A stretch of 12,069 nucleotides of DNA, taken from the NCBI GenBank assembly GCA_003566395.1, contig PXDL01000254.1, forward strand, positions 1-12,069, in the 5' to 3' direction. A program made the position numbers and the translations under genes. Below are positions 1-8,413 of the stretch, one piece after another. Source of the stretch: Balneolia bacterium. Lineage in GTDB: Bacteria > Bacteroidota > Rhodothermia > Balneolales > Cyclonatronaceae. Below the pieces are notes generated by a model. That model ran no database searches, was not told where the DNA came from, and was given only the letters and a program-made list of their open reading frames with translations. The stretch's first letter is position 1. Each line of letters starts with the position of its first letter.

Positions 1-33
1 ACAGCTTACTCAATATACACCAAGGCTCTTGAT

Positions 34-3000
34 TTGATACCCGTGCAACAAAGTTTTCGGATTTTCATCCTTATTACAGGCTTCCTTTTCCTGGCGTCCT
101 CGCTGTACGCTCAGCAGTTGCGTGTGGTACAGCAAACCGCCGAGTTTACCGACTACGAGTTTACCAACGACAGCCTACGGGTAGTTGCACCCCATTTTCT
201 TCAGGTCCCCTACCGCGACGGTGAACTGCGGTACCGCATCCTTGAGCAGGAACTGGTTCGCAAACAGAGTCCCCGGATTGTATCTGTTACAGAAGCCGAC
301 GCAGATCAGATTCAAGAAATACTGCCATCGACATCCCGCCCGCTGGTAACTGCAAGTGAAGTTTTTGAGCACCGCAAGCAGTACCGGGCAACCCTCAGCC
401 TGAATGTAGCGCGCAAAGACGAGCGCATGAGCCGCGAATTTCTTATTGCTCGTCATTTGAAAATCAGGGTGTATAATGATGACACCTGGACGTCATCGGC
501 CGTGCAAAACGCTCAACAGCTTCGCCAGATAGAATCGCATCCGCTCAGCAGCGGTGCCTGGTACCGTATTCCGATTCAAAAAAACGGAATTTACCGGCTT
601 GATCGCAGCTACCTGCAAAGTCTTGGAATCGACACCGATGCCGTTGATCCCCGTCGCATTCAGATTTGGGGCACACCGGGATATGAGCTTCCGAAGCCCA
701 ATGCGGAATCACGTCCTTCCTTCGCACAGATCCCGATTATTGTGGAAGGCGAGAGCAACGGCACGTTCAACAGCGGTGATGCCGTCTATTTTTATGCCAA
801 CGACATACATGAGCGCACGTTTGATCCGCAATCCCGTACCTGGAGCCATAATCTGCACTCCTATGCCCGAAACGGCTATGTATTCCTGACGGTGGGAAAT
901 ACGAACGGACAGCGGCTCAGTGCCTTTCAGCCGTCCGGTGGCGTAAGTACGGAAATCAGCCAGTTCCGCGATTTTATCTGGAAAGAAGAAGACCTTTTTA
1001 TGTCTGAATCCCGTCAGCGCTCCGGTACGATGTGGTTTGGTCAGCAGTTCACTCCTGAATTTAACAATCAGGTTATTTTCAACGATACCCTTCCCGGATT
1101 TGTGCAGGGCAGCGATATCGAGTTTCACGCGCGCATGGGCGGCCGGTCGCGCACGCTTGTAAATTTTGAATTCAGCCGGAACAACAATGCCTTCGGCTCC
1201 ATCAACATCACGCCTATAACCGATCTCAATGCCGTTACCGGGCGATCTGCTAATTTTGGAAACGTCACCCGCCAGCTCAACAACGTTAGCTTGCAAAACG
1301 GCATTCTTGAAATTCGTGCTCAGTTCGCCACCTCCACACCCGAGGCCCGCGGCTGGGTTGATTACATCAATATCCGGGCTACACGAACATTAAGCCCGAA
1401 AAACGGTATTCTTGAGTTTATTTCACCTGATGATTCGGAAGCTACCAGTCAGATTGCACGTTACAACTTTTCGGGTTTCACACAGCGTCCCATGGTCATG
1501 GATGTAACCGATCCGGCCAACCCGGTTCTGATTTCCACCGAAGGCAGCGGCAACTCGTGGTCGGCCCGTTATTACTACAATCCCGGACGCAAGCTGATTG
1601 CCCAAACCCGGTTTCTTTCGCCTTTACCCGGAGAAACCGTAGAGAACCAAAATTTACAGGGAATAAATTTCTATCCCGATTATGTAATCGTTACGCACGA
1701 ATCGTTGATGGAGTCCGCCCAGCGCCTGGCCGATTACCGGGCTTCCGAAAACGGGTTGAGACCGGTCATCGTTACACAGCGTCAGATTTTTAATGAGTTT
1801 AACGGCGGCGTGGCAGACCCGGTTGCCATACGGGATTTCATGAAGTATTTGTATGACATAGCCGGGCTGGACGACGACCGCCTCCCACAGTATCTGGTGC
1901 TTTTCGGCAACGGAACTTTCGATTACCGGGGTATTGAAAGCTCATCGATGCAAAACCTGGTTTTCAATTTCCAGCATTATGTTGATAACGACAACCTTTC
2001 CCGGGTAGGCACCTACGGCAGCGACGACTTCTTCGGTTTTCTTGGTGATGATGAAGGATCCTGGACCGCATCCGATCATCACAATCTGCTGGATGTCAAA
2101 ATCGGCCGTTTACCTGTACAAACGCTCGAACAGGCCCATCTTTTAGTCGATAAAATAGAAACGTTTGAAAACAGAGATAATGCCGGTGACTGGCGCACCC
2201 TGTTCACATTTACAGCCGACGACAACGTAAACTCCAGCAGCAACGACCGGGATCTTCATACCTACAATGCCGACTTTACCGCTGAATCTATTGATGAGGA
2301 CGCCACAGGCATTCGGGTGCGCAAACTCTATCAGTTCAGCTTCCCCATCGAAAATACTCCTGCCGGTCGGCGGGTACCACAGGGAACAACGGCTATTGTT
2401 GACCAAATAAACCGGGGTACGCTGACCTTCCATTTTTCCGGGCACGGAAGTGAGCAAGTACTCACAGGGCAGCGGTTGTTTCAGTCATCCGATATTTCCC
2501 GCCTGACCAATAAAGATAAGCCCATGATTATGGTCACGGCTACCTGCTCGTTCGGACGGTATGACGACAACGTAGATTTTTCCGGTGCCGAGAAACTGCT
2601 GCTTCATGATAACGGAGGCGCCGTGGCTTCGATGACCACCTCTCGCGTTGTTTTCACAAGTACCAGTCCGAATCCCGATCAGGACAACAATTTTGCCCTT
2701 CATATTGAGCTGACCCGCCAAATGACGATGCGCAACCCCGGCGGCAGCAACCGTACGATCGGCGAGGTATTTATGGATACCAAGAATTTCGTGAAATCGA
2801 ACAGCACCCGAATCAATAACCGGAAGTTTGTGCTGCTCGGTGATCCGGCCATGACGATGGGCCTGCCCGAGCAGAAAATGGAAATCACCGAACTCAACGG
2901 CATTACGGATTTCAGCAACGGCCCCATCCAGATTCGCTCGCTCGATCAGGTGTCCATTTCCGGACGGGTTGTGGATAATAACGGCAATCCCGATACACAG

Positions 3001-3990
3001 TTTAACGGTGAAGGCGTTGTGCGTGTGTATGATGCCTCCCGTCTCGAAGCACTGCCCGATCCGGATGTTACTTGCAACCTGTTGAGACCGGAGTGCGGAT
3101 TCCGTGTTCAAAACGATATTCTTTTTAACGGCCGCGTGAGCATCACCAACGGGGAATTCAATACCGAATTTATCGTGCCTAAAGATATTGCCTATTCGGA
3201 CTCTCTTGCGCGTATTCACGTTTATGCCTTTAATCCCGACCGAACCGATGCAGCGGGTTCCTTCTCCCGATTTTTCCTGAACGGCATCAACGAAGATGCG
3301 GAAAACATTTTCGACGGGCCGGAACTTGATGTTTATATAAACGAAGACACTTTTGTAAACGGCTCACTGGTAAACCGCGATCCTACGCTTTTTGTGGATG
3401 TTTTCAGTGAAGGCGGTGTAAATACAACCGGAGCCGGAGTCGGCCACGAACTTATCGCCGTATTACGTGATGAAAACAATCCCCAGCAGGAACAGACGTT
3501 TATTCTCAATGAATTCTATACCAGCGAACTCGATGATTTCACCCGCGGCCGGATTGAGTACCCGCTCGACAATTTAAGCGACGGCAGTTACTCGCTGCGA
3601 GTGCGCGTCTGGGACGTGTTCAACAATGTTGGTGAGCAGGAAATTTTCTTTGATGTTTCCGGAGGTGACGACCTTATCATCCGCAATATTTACAATTACC
3701 CGAACCCGATGCACAACTTCACGAATTTCGCGTTCGAGCATAACCAGCCGAGCGGGCAGCCGTTGGATGTTTTTATCAGAATTTACACGCTCAGCGGCCG
3801 GCCGGTAGCCCAGATTCGTGAAAGTCGCATCACCACCGGAAACCTGGAAATGTTTGAATGGCACGGCCGCGACGACGATAACAACCGTCTTGCTGCCGGC
3901 ACTTACCTGTATCATATGCGGGTCCGCTCCGACGGCCCCGAAGGACGCCGGAGCAAAGAACACATTGAGCGGCTGGTAATAATCCGTTAG
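34..3990 (+). CDS. porU: T9SS sortase PorU (C25 gingipain-family cysteine protease)
   Basis: PorU is the surface sortase of the type IX secretion system: it removes the C-terminal sorting domain from secreted cargo and attaches the cargo to the cell surface. Visible parts are a signal peptide (about residues 1-26, ending SLYA before QQ), an N-terminal beta-rich region with the family motif WYRIPIQKNGIYRL near residue 175, a C25 domain at about 550-945 and a C-terminal sorting-type domain from about 1217 (NYPNP at 1221-1225, ending ERLVIIR). The catalytic pair is intact: SGHG with His804 and TATCSFGRYDD with Cys838. Other family marks are GSDDFFGFLGDDEG, IGRLPV and VLLGDPAMTMG. Cys1014 and Cys1021 in the region after the C25 domain could form a disulfide. 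At 1318 residues it is somewhat long for the family. The TTG at 34 is preceded by AAGG at 22-25 with good spacing, and GTG at 43 is an alternative. The frame stays open to the window edge, so a start outside the window is possible. porV follows 75 bp downstream, an arrangement also known in Porphyromonas. Confidence 0.93.
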   Translation: MIPVQQSFRIFILITGFLFLASSLYAQQLRVVQQTAEFTDYEFTNDSLRVVAPHFLQVPYRDGELRYRILEQELVRKQSPRIVSVTEADADQIQEILPSTSRPLVTASEVFEHRKQYRATLSLNVARKDERMSREFLIARHLKIRVYNDDTWTSSAVQNAQQLRQIESHPLSSGAWYRIPIQKNGIYRLDRSYLQSLGIDTDAVDPRRIQIWGTPGYELPKPNAESRPSFAQIPIIVEGESNGTFNSGDAVYFYANDIHERTFDPQSRTWSHNLHSYARNGYVFLTVGNTNGQRLSAFQPSGGVSTEISQFRDFIWKEEDLFMSESRQRSGTMWFGQQFTPEFNNQVIFNDTLPGFVQGSDIEFHARMGGRSRTLVNFEFSRNNNAFGSINITPITDLNAVTGRSANFGNVTRQLNNVSLQNGILEIRAQFATSTPEARGWVDYINIRATRTLSPKNGILEFISPDDSEATSQIARYNFSGFTQRPMVMDVTDPANPVLISTEGSGNSWSARYYYNPGRKLIAQTRFLSPLPGETVENQNLQGINFYPDYVIVTHESLMESAQRLADYRASENGLRPVIVTQRQIFNEFNGGVADPVAIRDFMKYLYDIAGLDDDRLPQYLVLFGNGTFDYRGIESSSMQNLVFNFQHYVDNDNLSRVGTYGSDDFFGFLGDDEGSWTASDHHNLLDVKIGRLPVQTLEQAHLLVDKIETFENRDNAGDWRTLFTFTADDNVNSSSNDRDLHTYNADFTAESIDEDATGIRVRKLYQFSFPIENTPAGRRVPQGTTAIVDQINRGTLTFHFSGHGSEQVLTGQRLFQSSDISRLTNKDKPMIMVTATCSFGRYDDNVDFSGAEKLLLHDNGGAVASMTTSRVVFTSTSPNPDQDNNFALHIELTRQMTMRNPGGSNRTIGEVFMDTKNFVKSNSTRINNRKFVLLGDPAMTMGLPEQKMEITELNGITDFSNGPIQIRSLDQVSISGRVVDNNGNPDTQFNGEGVVRVYDASRLEALPDPDVTCNLLRPECGFRVQNDILFNGRVSITNGEFNTEFIVPKDIAYSDSLARIHVYAFNPDRTDAAGSFSRFFLNGINEDAENIFDGPELDVYINEDTFVNGSLVNRDPTLFVDVFSEGGVNTTGAGVGHELIAVLRDENNPQQEQTFILNEFYTSELDDFTRGRIEYPLDNLSDGSYSLRVRVWDVFNNVGEQEIFFDVSGGDDLIIRNIYNYPNPMHNFTNFAFEHNQPSGQPLDVFIRIYTLSGRPVAQIRESRITTGNLEMFEWHGRDDDNNRLAAGTYLYHMRVRSDGPEGRRSKEHIERLVIIR

Positions 3991-4065
3991 CGTTCAACAA
4001 TTCAACCTGCGCCTAAAAACAGTTTTCAATATTTTTTACCTTACACTACATCGAATAATAACGTT
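3991..4065 (+). other. porU-porV intergenic gap, no terminator seen
   Basis: This 75-bp gap is rich in A and T, with TATTTTTT at about 4030-4037. The only inverted repeat near it is AAAAC/GTTTT with a one-base spacer, too small to act as a terminator. No convincing promoter of the Bacteroidota type (TTG, then TAnnTTTG) was found. The simplest reading is that porU and porV share a transcript, possibly with a weak internal promoter here. Confidence 0.4.
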
Positions 4066-5184
4066 ATGAAGCAATTCACTAAATCTTTGGTAGCCGGGCT
4101 TTTGCTGCTTGGTTTTGCAGCCGGTCACAGCCATGCACAGGTTGGTATTACGGCCGTACCTTTTATGCAAATTGAACCCGATTCCCGGACTCCCGGTATG
4201 GGAAATGCCGGCGTAGCCATTGCCGACAACGCATCGGCCGTATTCTGGAATCCGGCCGGTCTGGCGTTTCAGACTAAACAAACCCAGCTTTCACTTACCT
4301 ATGCTAACTGGCTTCCGAATTTCAATACCGATCTTTTCTACAATTATCTGGTTGGTAAAACCTATATCGAAGGCATCGGAACCATCGGCGGTCATATCAC
4401 CTATCTGAACCTCGGTGAACAAGTACAGACCGATGAGCGCGGTGAAGAGATTCGTACCTTTTCAAGCTACGAACTTGCAACCGGTCTCAGCTACGGCTTC
4501 CAAATAACCGACAACTTTGCAGTCGGTACCGGATTTCGGTTTATATACAGCCGTCTGACGCCTACCGGTATTGATGTGGGTGGTCAAACCGCCAAAGCGG
4601 GTACCAGTGTTGGTATTGATCTTGCAGGTCTGTACCGCTCTAACGAGTTTGATCTGTTCAACCGGGCTTCCCGATTCAGCGCGGGCTTTAACCTTTCCAA
4701 TATCGGTCCTGCCATACAGTACACCGATGATGAGCAAAGCGATCCGCTGCCTACGCTGCTGCGTTTGGGCGTCGCATACGATATTGCTCTTGACGAGCAG
4801 GGTTTCAACACTCTTACGGTTGCAGGCGACCTCTCAAAGATAATGGCCAGAAATGACGAGGAAGGCCGTGCGATGGGCGTGATGGAAGCACTCTTCAATT
4901 CCTGGGACACCTACACCCGTTTCAACGGTCAGGAATTAGTGGATGTGCCTCTTGTGGAGCAGTTCATGTATGCGGTCGGCGCGGAGTATTGGTACAACAA
5001 GCAGTTTGCCGTTCGGACCGGTTACTTCTATGAGGCGCCTGAAAACGGAGACCGCCAATTCCTTACCTTCGGTGCAGGTCTGCGTTATGATATGTTCGGG
5101 GTTGATTTCAGCTACCTTTACACCATCCGTGAAGATCACCCGCTTGCCAATACCATTCGTCTTTCAGTTCTTCTCGATTTCTGA
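4066..5184 (+). CDS. porV: T9SS outer-membrane protein PorV
   Basis: PorV is a FadL-like outer-membrane barrel of the type IX secretion system. In the known systems it binds the C-terminal domain of cargo leaving the SprA/Sov translocon and hands it to the PorU sortase. The start ATG gives a clean signal peptide (MKQFTKSLVAG, hydrophobic core, cleavage after Ala24 in HSHA before QVG). The mature N-terminus carries the PorV/PorQ family block: EPDSRTPGMGNAGVAIADN at about 37-55, followed by VFWNPAGLA at about 59-67. Alternating amphipathic strands run to the end, which is a typical barrel C-terminus (LSVLLDF, terminal Phe372). The length of 372 residues is close to known PorV proteins. Direct adjacency to porU favours PorV over the paralogue PorQ. 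Gene 3 begins 34 bp after the stop. Confidence 0.9.
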   Translation: MKQFTKSLVAGLLLLGFAAGHSHAQVGITAVPFMQIEPDSRTPGMGNAGVAIADNASAVFWNPAGLAFQTKQTQLSLTYANWLPNFNTDLFYNYLVGKTYIEGIGTIGGHITYLNLGEQVQTDERGEEIRTFSSYELATGLSYGFQITDNFAVGTGFRFIYSRLTPTGIDVGGQTAKAGTSVGIDLAGLYRSNEFDLFNRASRFSAGFNLSNIGPAIQYTDDEQSDPLPTLLRLGVAYDIALDEQGFNTLTVAGDLSKIMARNDEEGRAMGVMEALFNSWDTYTRFNGQELVDVPLVEQFMYAVGAEYWYNKQFAVRTGYFYEAPENGDRQFLTFGAGLRYDMFGVDFSYLYTIREDHPLANTIRLSVLLDF

Positions 5185-5218
5185 TGTCACCTGAACACCA
5201 CTCACGCTGACACATTTC

Positions 5219-8200
5219 ATGCCTTATTTTTCTCAGCCGTGCAGAAGAATATCCGTTTCGGGTATTCTTCTGTTTTTTATGTGCTCCTTCGCTGCGGCCC
5301 AGTCATCTGATTCCCGACAATCCGCGCCACTTCTTTACACGCCCCATCCCACTACAGAAAGCGCTCAGCCGAATGTGCTTCAGCCGCACACCTTGTCTCA
5401 GGGTACGGTTCACATCCTTGCGGTGATGGTTGAGTTTGAGCCGGCCGACAACCGCTTCACCTCGGGAAACGGTACTTTTGAGCTGGATTATCTGATGCGT
5501 GACGACATCATCATTGATCCGCTTCCCCACGATCAGGGCTATTTTGAAGCCCATCTCGAATTTGCACGAAACTACTTCCGGAAAGCCTCTTCCGAACAGC
5601 TCGACCTTGAGTACACCGTGCTTCCGAAGGTGTACCGCCTCTCTGAAGAGATGAAAGCCTATTCGCCTACCGGTCCGGACGATTCGGAAAATTTCAAGCT
5701 CGGTAACCTTACGCGCGATGTATGGGAGCTGGTGGCCTCGGACCCCGAACTTCCCGACCTGAGCGCGTTTCCTCAGGACCGGACGATGTTTATTATTTTT
5801 CATGCCGGAGCCGGGCGCGACCTGGAGCTAACCGGTACCACCCTCGACAACACTCCTCAGGATATTCCTTCTGTATATCTCGGTCAGGAAACCATTGGCA
5901 GGCTTGCCGATATCCCGAATTTCGATGGATTTGAGCTTCCCGGCGGGCTTCGCGTTTTAAACTCGGCAATCCTTCCTCAAACCCAATCGAGGAGAGGTGA
6001 AGACGTGACAGGACAAGAATTTGTGCTCGAACTTTCCATCAACGGTATTCTCACGGCTAATGTCGGGAGTTTTCTGGGGATGCCCGACCTTTTCAATACC
6101 GAGACAGGCGCTTCAGGAATCGGGCAGTTCGGACTGATGGACGGAGCCGGAATCTTTTCCTATTACGGTTTATTTCCTCCCCTTCCGTCTGCATGGGAGC
6201 GTCTCTATATGGGCTGGAGTGAAGCTTTTGATGTTTCCCTCGACGACACCGGCCCCATCACCCTGCCGGCTGCCTCGTTGAATGAACCCAATTCCCTTGC
6301 CCGCCACCGGATTTCTTCGGACGAATATTTTCTGGTTGAAAATCGCCATCGTGATCCGTTCGGGGAAGGCGTCACCCTGACCATTCGTCGGCCCGACGGT
6401 ACGCTCGAAACCCGAACCTTCAGCAATGAGGAGGAGCGGTTTTCACCCAACGACCAACGAGATTACGATGAAATTCTCCCCCCCGGCGTACTTGTAAATG
6501 TGAGCAATTTCGACTGGAGCCTTCCGGGCGGGCTTGATGCCGCCGCAGATGAGGCAAATGATCCGGGCGAAGACCGTGAACTGAACGGCGGCATGCTCAT
6601 CTGGCATATAGACGATGCGGTGATCAGGCGCACCATTGATGATAATGCGATCAACGCCAATTTCGACCGCCGGGGTGTTTCCCTTCAGGAAGCCGACGGT
6701 GCACAGGATATCGGCCGTCCGGCTCAGGGCCTCACCAACTTTTCCAACGGCGGCCCTTTCGACTTTTGGTGGTCGGGCAACGATTTTACGGTCATCACGG
6801 CCACAGGTCGAGAAATTGTGCTGTATGAGAACCGCTTCGGCGACGACACTTTTCCGAACAACCGGAGCAATACCGGCAGCCCCACCTGGTTTGAGTTTTA
6901 CGATTTTTCAGACAACATAGCCGAGGCCACCTTCCGGGCCCGTCACGCTTCGACCGGAGACATATCACAGGTTTACAGCCGGCAGCTTGACGCCGGACCC
7001 TTTAGGGGCTCCGCCGATACCAAAACCTGGCCGTCCACCCTGACCTGGCATACAGGTATAAATAACACCGATTTTTTAATAATACCCGGCGATGAAAATC
7101 TGCTGGCGCTCCGTTCTGTGGACGAATCTTTTTCTGAAGATGAGACCTATGAGCTTCCCGCTTCCGATGTTCCGGTCTATAGCGGTGGATTTATAGCAGG
7201 TGCACGTCAGGCAGGCAGCGACATTCAGGTAACCTCATCAAGCTGGGACGGGAATACCTTTAATACATTCTGGGAAAGCACGGTGGAGGGAACGGCCGGA
7301 GGTATGCTAAGTACCACCGATGTAACAACGATTGATCTCGACACCACCCCTTTCCGTTTTAGTTTTTCCGACGGTACACCACAGTTGATAGCAGGCGGAT
7401 TTCAGCAAAGTGCAGGCCTGGGCGGAGTGCAGGCTTTCATAGAGGATGACGTGCTTACCACAACCGACGGGATTGAGCGCTCGCTGCGTAACCTGCCAGA
7501 ATCGAACCGGACGTACGCAGCCATGCTTCAGTTACGGGCCAATTCGCTGCCTCTTCCTTTCCTGATCACAGACACGGAGCTCCGGATAATCCGCCAACAT
7601 CCGCAGGACGATTCCGGGATTGTTCAGGCCGACGGTTTTTCATGGCCTGCCGTGATTGATTTTAACGACGACGGCTCCCTCGATTTCATTTATGTGAATT
7701 ACGAGACCAACCGCCTTGAAGGCAAAAACGACAACGGCGCTTTTTTATGGGATTTCCCTCTCGACGCCCCGGACGGCATCACCTTCACCGGCGCTCCGCT
7801 TATTGCTGATATTACCGGCAACGAGCGGCCCGACATCCTGGTGGCCGCAGCCGACAGCCTTTCCTACATCATACACGGATACGACTACAGACTGAATCCG
7901 CTTGACGGTTTCCCGCTGTATGTCGGTTCTCTTGACGACACTCCCGACGCGGTTCCGGTACAGCCTTTGTTCCGGGAGAACCGGCTCTATGCCGTTTCCC
8001 CGGCAGGTGATCTGAAAGTTTGGGAGTTTGACCGGGCAGGCCGGGTATGGGCAGGCTACATGTACGGCAGCGAAGTAAATAACAAAATTGTTGGAAGACC
8101 GCCCGAATCGGATGTTGCCGAACGAGGTTTTGATCTCCTCAACAAAGACGAAACCTACAACTGGCCAAACCCGGCGCGGGATGAAACCTGGATTCGCTAT

Positions 8201-8413
8201 CAGACCGGTGAACCGGCCGACATCACGATAACGGTTGCCAGTATGAGCGGTACCCGACTGTACGAACGCCGGGTGCAGTCGGCGGGCGGTTCGGCCGAGG
8301 AAGTACTTGTGGATACCTCAAGCTGGAGCAGCGGAGTGTATTACGCAAGGGTTCGTGCTTCTAACGGCGGAACCGAAGAAACCCGGTTGATAAAAATCGC
8401 GGTCATCCGATGA
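5219..8413 (+). CDS. secreted M6-like pseudoprotease with T9SS type A sorting domain
   Basis: The protein has a signal peptide (GILLFFMCSFAAAQ, cleavage near residue 28), an M6 (immune inhibitor A-like) peptidase-family region at about 65-500, a middle region with FG-GAP/VCBS-like motifs (DFNDDGSLDF at 814, DITGNERPDI at 864), and a T9SS type A sorting domain from about 980 (NWPNP, ending LIKIAVIR). M6 hallmarks are IFHAGAG, GMPDLFNT, GIGQFGLMDG (300-309), SAWERLYMGW, GGMLIWHIDD (W462, H463) and RGVSLQEADG. The zinc motif is lost: where M6 enzymes have HExGH before LGLPDLY, this one has ANVGS (280-284) before FLGMPDLF, and no HExxH occurs elsewhere. A catalytically dead, ligand-binding or adhesin role is inferred. 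The mature protein appears free of cysteine. It is probably exported through PorV and processed by PorU next door. The ATG at 5219 is favoured because the next in-frame ATG (5279) would destroy the signal peptide. An intrinsic-terminator structure overlaps codons 8-20, and gene 4 overlaps the stop codon. Confidence 0.85.
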   Translation: MPYFSQPCRRISVSGILLFFMCSFAAAQSSDSRQSAPLLYTPHPTTESAQPNVLQPHTLSQGTVHILAVMVEFEPADNRFTSGNGTFELDYLMRDDIIIDPLPHDQGYFEAHLEFARNYFRKASSEQLDLEYTVLPKVYRLSEEMKAYSPTGPDDSENFKLGNLTRDVWELVASDPELPDLSAFPQDRTMFIIFHAGAGRDLELTGTTLDNTPQDIPSVYLGQETIGRLADIPNFDGFELPGGLRVLNSAILPQTQSRRGEDVTGQEFVLELSINGILTANVGSFLGMPDLFNTETGASGIGQFGLMDGAGIFSYYGLFPPLPSAWERLYMGWSEAFDVSLDDTGPITLPAASLNEPNSLARHRISSDEYFLVENRHRDPFGEGVTLTIRRPDGTLETRTFSNEEERFSPNDQRDYDEILPPGVLVNVSNFDWSLPGGLDAAADEANDPGEDRELNGGMLIWHIDDAVIRRTIDDNAINANFDRRGVSLQEADGAQDIGRPAQGLTNFSNGGPFDFWWSGNDFTVITATGREIVLYENRFGDDTFPNNRSNTGSPTWFEFYDFSDNIAEATFRARHASTGDISQVYSRQLDAGPFRGSADTKTWPSTLTWHTGINNTDFLIIPGDENLLALRSVDESFSEDETYELPASDVPVYSGGFIAGARQAGSDIQVTSSSWDGNTFNTFWESTVEGTAGGMLSTTDVTTIDLDTTPFRFSFSDGTPQLIAGGFQQSAGLGGVQAFIEDDVLTTTDGIERSLRNLPESNRTYAAMLQLRANSLPLPFLITDTELRIIRQHPQDDSGIVQADGFSWPAVIDFNDDGSLDFIYVNYETNRLEGKNDNGAFLWDFPLDAPDGITFTGAPLIADITGNERPDILVAAADSLSYIIHGYDYRLNPLDGFPLYVGSLDDTPDAVPVQPLFRENRLYAVSPAGDLKVWEFDRAGRVWAGYMYGSEVNNKIVGRPPESDVAERGFDLLNKDETYNWPNPARDETWIRYQTGEPADITITVASMSGTRLYERRVQSAGGSAEEVLVDTSSWSSGVYYARVRASNGGTEETRLIKIAVIR
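5242..5278 (+). terminator. intrinsic terminator-like hairpin inside the gene 3 signal-peptide codons
   Basis: The arms CAGAAGAATATCCG (5242-5255) and CGGGTATTCTTCTG (5259-5272) pair over 14 bp with one G-U wobble, closed by a TTT loop (5256-5258) and followed at once by six T (5273-5278). This is the textbook form of a Rho-independent terminator on the + strand. The minus strand has no T-tract after the stem. It begins 23 bases after the start codon of gene 3 and encodes the Arg-Arg n-region and hydrophobic core of its signal peptide, with the T-tract reading Phe-Phe. It may end some porUV transcripts, and translation of gene 3 could melt it and allow readthrough. The structure is seen directly; the function is inferred. 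Confidence 0.75.

Noticed and set aside
709..1296. 195-codon open frame on the minus strand within porU
   Set aside because: It is antisense to the N-terminal region of porU and shows no family motif.
2485..3219. 244-codon open frame on the minus strand within porU
   Set aside because: It lies fully antisense to the C25 and post-catalytic parts of porU, has no recognisable domain or signal peptide, and fits a shadow of a well-supported gene.
3680..3990. PorU C-terminal domain as evidence that this is an ordinary T9SS cargo protease rather than the sortase
   Set aside because: PorU itself is known to carry a CTD in characterised systems, and the N-terminal motif, the C25 signature and the adjacent porV all favour PorU.
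4012..4040. AAAAC/GTTTT repeat followed by a T-rich stretch after porU as a terminator
   Set aside because: The stem is five weak pairs with a one-base loop, and the T-run is not adjacent, so it would not form a stable hairpin.
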